A stretch of 18,386 nucleotides of DNA. Origin: Candidatus Roizmanbacteria bacterium. GTDB lineage: Bacteria > Patescibacteriota > Microgenomatia > UBA1406 > GWC2-37-13. This document shows, one piece after another, positions 14,973 through 18,386 of the stretch. Every line of letters starts with the position of its first letter. Position 1 is the first letter of the stretch. The position numbers and the translations under genes are program-made. The notes below the pieces were generated by a model. It ran no database searches and was not told the DNA's origin. It saw only the letters and a list, made by a program, of their open reading frames with translations. Location of the stretch: NCBI GenBank assembly GCA_026395455.1, contig JAPLYR010000069.1:1-18386 (forward strand), in the 5' to 3' direction.

Positions 14973-14978
14973 ATTTTA
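14973..14978 (-). promoter_or_regulatory. -10 element of methyltransferase gene
   Basis: TAAAAT on the minus strand, 6 bases before the ATG at 14966, preceded directly by TG. No clear -35 box at the normal distance. A leaderless start is predicted. Confidence 0.45.
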
Positions 14979-15013
14979 CATCTCAAATATTTTCAAAGCG
15001 AGAGGTTACATAA

Positions 15014-15041
15014 TTGACGTATAATGGTGATCGTTTACACA
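15014..15041 (+). promoter_or_regulatory. Promoter of exonuclease gene (two readings)
   Basis: TTGACG (15014-15019), 16-base spacer, TACACA (15036-15041), 9 bases to the ATG at 15051: again nearly leaderless. A perfect TATAAT at 15020-15025 is an alternative -10 and would give a leader of about 19 bases, but it lacks a -35 box. Either reading excludes the earlier ATG at 15024. Confidence 0.45.
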
Positions 15042-15050
15042 ACAAAACAT

Positions 15051-15599
15051 ATGTTTGATAAAAGTTTAGCTATTGTGGACGTTGAGACTACTGGGATGAG
15101 TGCACGCCATAATCGAGTGATTGAAATTGCCATTATTCGAATCGAGGGAAATAAAATTGCAGATACATTCACAACGTGCATTAACCCAGAGGTGAACATC
15201 CCCTCTTTTATTACTCACCTTACTGGAATTTCTCAAAAGGATGTGGACAGTGCCCCCATTTTTGGAAAAGTAAAACATAAAGTAAAAAAAATTCTAAAGG
15301 GCGCCACTTTTGTTGCACATAATGCGTGGTTTGATTATTCATTTATCCAAAATGAGTTTGATCGTGTCAATATTCCTTTTGAATCAAAAAGATGTTGCAC
15401 GGTACGCCTATCAAGGCGCCTCTACCCACAATACAAATCTCACAGTCTTGCAAGTGTCATTGATCGATTTGGATTTGGATATGAAAGCCGTCATCGAGCA
15501 TATGATGATGCATTCGTCGTCTGGCAATTCTTAAAGAGAATAAAAAAAGAAATACCTGCAAAGATGGTGAAAGAAACATGGAAGCTGTTGACAGTCTAA
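15051..15599 (+). CDS. DnaQ-like 3'-5' exonuclease (DEDDh)
   Basis: 182 residues from the ATG at 15051. An ATG at 15024 in the same frame overlaps promoter elements and is less likely. The DEDDh motifs are complete: Exo I D10-x-E12 in VDVETTG, Exo II D95 in HNAWFDYSF, and Exo III H148 and D153 in HRAYDDA. The family includes the proofreading epsilon subunit of DNA polymerase III and stand-alone exonucleases such as RNase T and ExoX. The short length, with no UvrC-like or helicase partner domain, leaves either epsilon-like proofreading or an independent nuclease open. Single gene with its own promoter. Confidence 0.9.
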   Translation: MFDKSLAIVDVETTGMSARHNRVIEIAIIRIEGNKIADTFTTCINPEVNIPSFITHLTGISQKDVDSAPIFGKVKHKVKKILKGATFVAHNAWFDYSFIQNEFDRVNIPFESKRCCTVRLSRRLYPQYKSHSLASVIDRFGFGYESRHRAYDDAFVVWQFLKRIKKEIPAKMVKETWKLLTV

Positions 15600-15619
15600 G
15601 TTACTTTATTAAAATAGTC

Positions 15620-15648
15620 TTGCTTATATATTTCAATACTTGTACATT
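15620..15648 (+). promoter_or_regulatory. Promoter of collagen-like gene
   Basis: TTGCTT (15620-15625), 17-base spacer, TACATT (15643-15648), 8 bases to the ATG at 15657. A leaderless transcript is predicted. Confidence 0.5.
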
Positions 15649-15656
15649 GTAAATAT

Positions 15657-16421
15657 ATGAAATACAAAAATTTAGTTATTCTACCTTTAATAACCTTTTT
15701 CTTGTTCTTTGTTGTCTATAAAGTGTCTGCAACTGTTCAACTTCCCCGTATTTCTATTGCCTGTGAGTCAAAGATTGGTGCATTGTTTGCTTTTAATGAT
15801 GGGTTTAGTTTATTAAAAAAATGTCCGGCAGGATCCCAACAAGTAGTGTTAATTGGTGAAAAAGGAGATAAAGGTGATAAGGGAGATACTGGCTCAGTTG
15901 ATCCAACAATATTGACAGACCTTAATAATAAAATATCTGATTTACAAAATCGAGTCACGGTACTTGAAAATTCTACATATACCCCAACTCCTACGCCAGG
16001 ACCAGTGATAACAACAATTACAAGTGATGGTTCTTGGAAATATTCTGAATTTAATATGTTGGGGTGGAATGAGGTTATGTTTGATGATAGTAGTTGGCTA
16101 ACTTCACTATCTCCTCCTCCTCTTGGTGAATGTATGACTTCGCCACCTCAATCAATGTGGGCACAGAGTCCCTTTACTAGTACTGCATACTTTAGAAAGG
16201 TTTTTAATGTAGCATCTCCAAAAACAGGGACCATTAAAGCTTCAATTGATACAGGAGGGGAAGTTTATGTTAATGGTGTTTCCGTCATAAGTGGAGTATC
16301 TACGTCTCCACAAACAGTTAATGTAGGACCTTATTTAACCGTTGGAAACAATGTTATTGCTGTTAGCGCTTCAGCATCAGGATCCTGTAAATGGGTACAG
16401 GTAGAGTTGTCTCTTTATTGA
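15657..16421 (+). CDS. Collagen-like trimeric surface fibre with galactose-binding-like head
   Basis: 254 residues. Residues 1-25 are a signal peptide or membrane anchor (cleavage possible after VSA). Cys36 and Cys56 frame a small N-terminal module. Residues 67-80 are Gly-x-y repeats (GEKGDKGDKGDTGS), the classic stable collagen triplets. A perfect a/d heptad follows (L86, L89, I93, L96, V100, L103), a short coiled coil able to trimerise the chain. A Thr-Pro linker (about 109-116) leads to a beta-rich domain (about 120-254) resembling galactose-binding-like/jelly-roll folds: DGSWKYSE, FDDSSWL, AYFRKVFNV, GEVYVNGV and NVIAVSASASGSCKW. The arrangement anchor-collagen-coiled coil-head resembles an adhesin or a fibre tip. 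The ligand is unknown. No sortase motif is present. Confidence 0.7.
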   Translation: MKYKNLVILPLITFFLFFVVYKVSATVQLPRISIACESKIGALFAFNDGFSLLKKCPAGSQQVVLIGEKGDKGDKGDTGSVDPTILTDLNNKISDLQNRVTVLENSTYTPTPTPGPVITTITSDGSWKYSEFNMLGWNEVMFDDSSWLTSLSPPPLGECMTSPPQSMWAQSPFTSTAYFRKVFNVASPKTGTIKASIDTGGEVYVNGVSVISGVSTSPQTVNVGPYLTVGNNVIAVSASASGSCKWVQVELSLY

Positions 16422-16450
16422 GAGAGTAACTAATACTGTCACAGCGGTTT

Positions 16451-17194
16451 TTACTGTACCATCCCAAGAAATGATAGTGCCTTAAAGGTAAGACTATTTT
16501 TTACTTCTTTTATGTGCGATGGTAATTTTCCTCCTTTATTCTTGATCTCCACAAGGTAATGCCCTTCTTGTCCCCATGCAATATCGTATGCTGAAAGAGG
16601 TTCTTCATTTTTTTCTCTTCTTTTAAATCCAGAATGTGTAATAAATGGTCCGGCAAGCTGAGAAAAATCTTGTGCAACCTCCTCGTTTTCTGTTACTATG
16701 GTAAAGATACCATCTCGTTTTAACAAGCAACTCGCTAATTCAAGAGTTGCAAAACGGGGATCATACCTCGGAGAAGGATAGAGGTATGTTATTTTTTCTG
16801 CGACTGGCATAAGGGTAGAGGTAGGTATTGATTTTATGTCAGCATCAATACATGTGAGTAAATGAAGATTATTTTTTGCCTGTTCCCATGCTTCGCGATA
16901 TACCCGTTGTAATTGTTCTGCTCGTGATTTATCCTGCAATACTTTCAGTTCAATAGATGCATATGTTTGACTCTGAGCTATAGAGTGGTTAAGAAAACTA
17001 AATACAGGTAGTCCTGATTCTAACTCATGCATAATCATTCTGGTCGCTTCTGGATTATTATCTATAGCTATTGCACGTTTTCCGAGCGCCAATGTTCTTA
17101 ATGAAGGTAGTAAAGTCGCATCTCCAAAATGAATGTGTGTGTGAGGTCCTTTAGGGATAGAAAGTAATTCAGAGCATCCATGACGTATTTCCAT
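16451..17194 (-). CDS. Unknown protein, methyltransferase-like fold
   Basis: 247 residues, no signal peptide or membrane helix. Two ATGs are adjacent (17197 and 17194); the second lies exactly 6 bases after a TATAAT and is preferred. I do not recognise the family. Residues about 20-48 (HIHFGDATLLPSLRTLALGKRAIAIDNNPEA) look like the first two strands of a Rossmann methyltransferase with an acidic residue after the second strand, but the Gly-rich loop is degenerate. The later segment ITYLYPSPRYDP, a helix and LLKRDGIFTIVTEN resembles the order of elements in TrmB-type tRNA methyltransferases, without the full motif set. Function is open; a diverged nucleic-acid or small-molecule methyltransferase is the best guess. 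It is divergent from the M48 gene and convergent with the collagen-like gene. Confidence 0.6.
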   Translation of the reverse strand: MEIRHGCSELLSIPKGPHTHIHFGDATLLPSLRTLALGKRAIAIDNNPEATRMIMHELESGLPVFSFLNHSIAQSQTYASIELKVLQDKSRAEQLQRVYREAWEQAKNNLHLLTCIDADIKSIPTSTLMPVAEKITYLYPSPRYDPRFATLELASCLLKRDGIFTIVTENEEVAQDFSQLAGPFITHSGFKRREKNEEPLSAYDIAWGQEGHYLVEIKNKGGKLPSHIKEVKNSLTFKALSFLGMVQ

Positions 17195-17200
17195 CATTAT

Positions 17201-17229
17201 ATTATACTATAGGTTATGTATAAAAACAA
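17201..17229 (-). promoter_or_regulatory. Promoter of methyltransferase-like gene
   Basis: On the minus strand: TTGTTT (17224-17229), 17-base spacer, perfect TATAAT (17201-17206), 6 bases to the ATG at 17194. The cleanest leaderless promoter in the window; the -35 box is the same as that of rpsA. Confidence 0.7.
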
Positions 17230-17243
17230 TCTATATGTATAAT
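17214..17243 (+). promoter_or_regulatory. Promoter of M48 peptidase gene
   Basis: Weak -35 TTATGT (17214-17219), 18-base spacer, perfect TATAAT (17238-17243), 6 bases to the ATG at 17250. It interlocks with the divergent promoter at 17201-17229, so both cannot be occupied together. Confidence 0.6.
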
Positions 17244-17249
17244 CTGAAT

Positions 17250-17918
17250 ATGAAATATCTATTTATTCTTATACTTTCCTATGTCACTTGGCAATGGATG
17301 TCCTTATATTTATTTGCGACAAGTATAGGAAACAAAAAAGAAGCGATTAAAATAATTACTGATAATAAACTTCTTGAAATTATTTTCAAAAAAACAGGAT
17401 TGCGCTTGGCGAGTATTCGAGTAAGTTCCTCACAAAAACCGTGGGGGATGATGATTGGTCTTCCCCGCTATCCCTATATGGTATTGTCACAAGGATTATA
17501 TGATTCCTTTGATAAGGATGAATTGGAGTATGTCCTTCTTCATGAATCGGGACACTACATGCTCGCTCACTCTGCAAAACTTGCTGTTCTTTTTATTTCT
17601 TTCTTAACAATTGGGTTTGTAAGTGTTTCGAATATAGAACTGCCACTCATATGGATTGTGATTGCACTTATTATTGGACTTATTCAAATACAGATGAGTC
17701 GCCTGTGTGAATACGAAGCAGATGCATTTACTCTCGCAAGAATGACAAATCCAAAAGGCATGATAACTGCAACTCAGAAATTTGCAAAAGCGTATAAACA
17801 CTTTGATGTTATCCGTCATGATGAAGATACTTTCTTGGGTCGCCTTATTTACATGGGAATTCCGTATAACGAGAGAATAAGGAACGCAGAGAGGGAAATA
17901 ATAAGAAGAAAGAGATAA
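17250..17918 (+). CDS. M48-family membrane metallopeptidase (HtpX-like)
   Basis: 222 residues from the ATG at 17250. An in-frame ATG at 17235 overlaps the -10 hexamer and is rejected. The zinc-protease signature HESGH is at 98-102, and the third ligand is E154 in EYEADAF, the E-x-x-A-D motif of M48. Hydrophobic segments lie at about 1-22, 111-127 and 132-149. The layout matches small HtpX-like integral inner-membrane proteases that degrade damaged membrane proteins. HtpX of E. coli is longer (293 residues) and has two helices before the HExxH, so this is a short version with one N-terminal helix. The end of the gene lies 12 bases from the tmRNA 3' end on the other strand. Confidence 0.88.
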   Translation: MKYLFILILSYVTWQWMSLYLFATSIGNKKEAIKIITDNKLLEIIFKKTGLRLASIRVSSSQKPWGMMIGLPRYPYMVLSQGLYDSFDKDELEYVLLHESGHYMLAHSAKLAVLFISFLTIGFVSVSNIELPLIWIVIALIIGLIQIQMSRLCEYEADAFTLARMTNPKGMITATQKFAKAYKHFDVIRHDEDTFLGRLIYMGIPYNERIRNAEREIIRRKR

Positions 17919-17930
17919 AGTAAACTTATT

Positions 17931-18386
17931 TGGTGGAGATGCCGGGAATTGAACCCGGATCTGAGGAAACACTTCTACAAAGGTTTAGTGAGGGATAGAA
18001 TATTTTTTACGCATGTATGAAGTCGGGAAATAAACAAACCTCTTCATACAGCCAATTATGAGTTGTCTGATCCCTACCCAATTGGGAATGGTAGTTCACA
18101 TATTCCGGCTGGTTAATCTCGTTTTCTTTGCAAGTCGGAAGGATCAAAGAAATGAGCTGATTCCTCGTTAAGAAATGCAATTAAGCAAGTCTCATTGCTG
18201 GAACAAATTGGCTTGCGCCAAATGTTTTTGCAAGCTCTGCTTTCGCAAAGTCTCGAAGATCAGAAATGTTGCTCTGTAAAGAGTTAGCATTTATTGGTTT
18301 TTTGCTATTTCCTGAAAGAGATTGCTCTCCCCCAGCGCATAACTACGCCCTCACCATTTGTAAATGTGCGAATTCCCCATCGATTC
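17931..18386 (-). ncRNA. ssrA: tmRNA (transfer-messenger RNA), 5' end just outside the window
   Basis: Rescues stalled ribosomes and tags the unfinished protein. On the minus strand the 3' end is tRNA-like: T arm CCGGGTTCAATTCCCGG, then CATCTCC and encoded ACCA ending at 17931. The 5' strand of the acceptor (expected GGGGATG or GGAGATG) should lie a few bases past 18386; the window opens with GAATCGATGGGGAATTCGC, which fits the D-loop region following it. The visible part is 456 bases, longer than the usual 350-400. A tag frame runs from about 18306 to TAA at 18183-18181, with sequence beginning SKKPINANSLQ and ending QFVPAMRLA. An alternative GCA resume codon at 18305 would give only A-K-N-Q. 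Pseudoknot positions were not resolved. SmpB is not in the window. Confidence 0.9.
18181..18306 (-). other. tmRNA tag-peptide frame, about 41 codons
   Basis: Open frame inside the tmRNA: AGC (18306-18304), then AAA AAA CCA ATA, and so on to CTT GCT TAA. The encoded end, A-M-R-L-A, is hydrophobic, as expected for a degradation signal, though not the usual LAA. The first codon is uncertain by one or two positions because the resume site cannot be fixed by eye. A run of six A after AGC separates this frame from a GCA-led frame that stops after four codons; one extra A would join GCA to the long frame. Confidence 0.55.

Noticed and set aside
15020..15025. Perfect TATAAT and an ATG at 15024 that could start the exonuclease gene nine codons earlier
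   Set aside because: The ATG lies inside the hexamer and next to TTGACG, so it would not be transcribed from this promoter; the DnaQ fold begins naturally at the 15051 ATG.
16394..16460. Inverted repeat GGTACAG...CTGTACC across the collagen-like/methyltransferase-like junction, and a small hairpin ACTGT/GCGGT before five T (16435-16452)
   Set aside because: The 7-base arms are 53 bases apart and lie in the last codons of both genes (both happen to encode Val-Gln); the inner hairpin is only 5 pairs with wobbles, too weak to call a terminator.
17235..17249. In-frame ATG five codons before the M48 start
   Set aside because: It overlaps the perfect -10 hexamer at 17238-17243; the 17250 start sits exactly 6 bases after it.
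1..18386. Mobile element, CRISPR array, prophage or integrative element
   Set aside because: No transposase, integrase, relaxase, spaced repeats or flanking attachment-like repeats were seen; a tmRNA gene is a common integration site, but no integrase lies beside it here.

Overview
The window looks like a piece of chromosome from a Candidate Phyla Radiation (Patescibacteria) bacterium, probably of the Microgenomates type. This is inferred from gene content and style: low GC, very short spacers, and small exported proteins of families common in that group (DUF5667, cohesin plus LPxTG, carboxypeptidase-regulatory-like domains). There is also a reduced VirB4/PrgI/VirB6 set. TGA is used as a stop (for example the PspC-like and collagen-like genes), so the code is table 11, not the recoded UGA of Gracilibacteria/SR1. 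No rRNA gene or marker that would fix the lineage is present.

Layout. 1-1098 (-): partial glutamyl-tRNA synthetase. 1171-1935 (+): SPFH/slipin membrane protein. 1947-5225 (-): a tight three-gene operon, PrgI-family protein, TraC-like protein and VirB4 ATPase. 5343-6413 (-): ribosomal protein S1 with its own promoter, Shine-Dalgarno and intrinsic terminator. 6480-7004 (-): exported DUF5667-like protein. 7070-8187 (+): cohesin/LPQTG surface protein and peroxiredoxin. 8215-10093 (-): a membrane-anchored protein with carboxypeptidase-regulatory-like repeats, split over two frames. 10168-12750 (+): VirB6-like membrane protein with a very long C-terminal tail. 12683-14232 (-): M24 aminopeptidase and PspC-like protein. 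14259-14966 (-): methyltransferase. 15051-15599 (+): DnaQ-like exonuclease. 15657-16421 (+): collagen-like surface fibre. 16451-17194 (-): methyltransferase-like unknown. 17250-17918 (+): M48 metallopeptidase. 17931 to the window end (-): nearly complete tmRNA.

How the genes fit together. VirB4, the TraC-like protein, the PrgI-family protein and the VirB6-like protein would form the ATPase and inner-membrane core of a type IV secretion or DNA-translocation machine. The divergent carboxypeptidase-regulatory protein is a likely surface partner. No coupling protein, relaxase, VirB11 or integration gene is seen, so this is more likely a resident secretion or uptake apparatus than a mobile element. 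The cohesin/LPQTG protein, the collagen-like fibre and the carboxypeptidase-regulatory protein suggest a well-furnished cell surface, consistent with an attached lifestyle.

The most striking regulatory pattern is promoter placement. At almost every gene that starts a transcript, a -10 hexamer ends 5-11 bases before the ATG, often with a -35 hexamer 16-18 bases further up, and there is no Shine-Dalgarno. This predicts leaderless mRNAs as the default; the S1 gene is the clear exception. The other standout is the tmRNA, whose plausible tag frame runs about 41 codons, far longer than the usual 10-30 or so.
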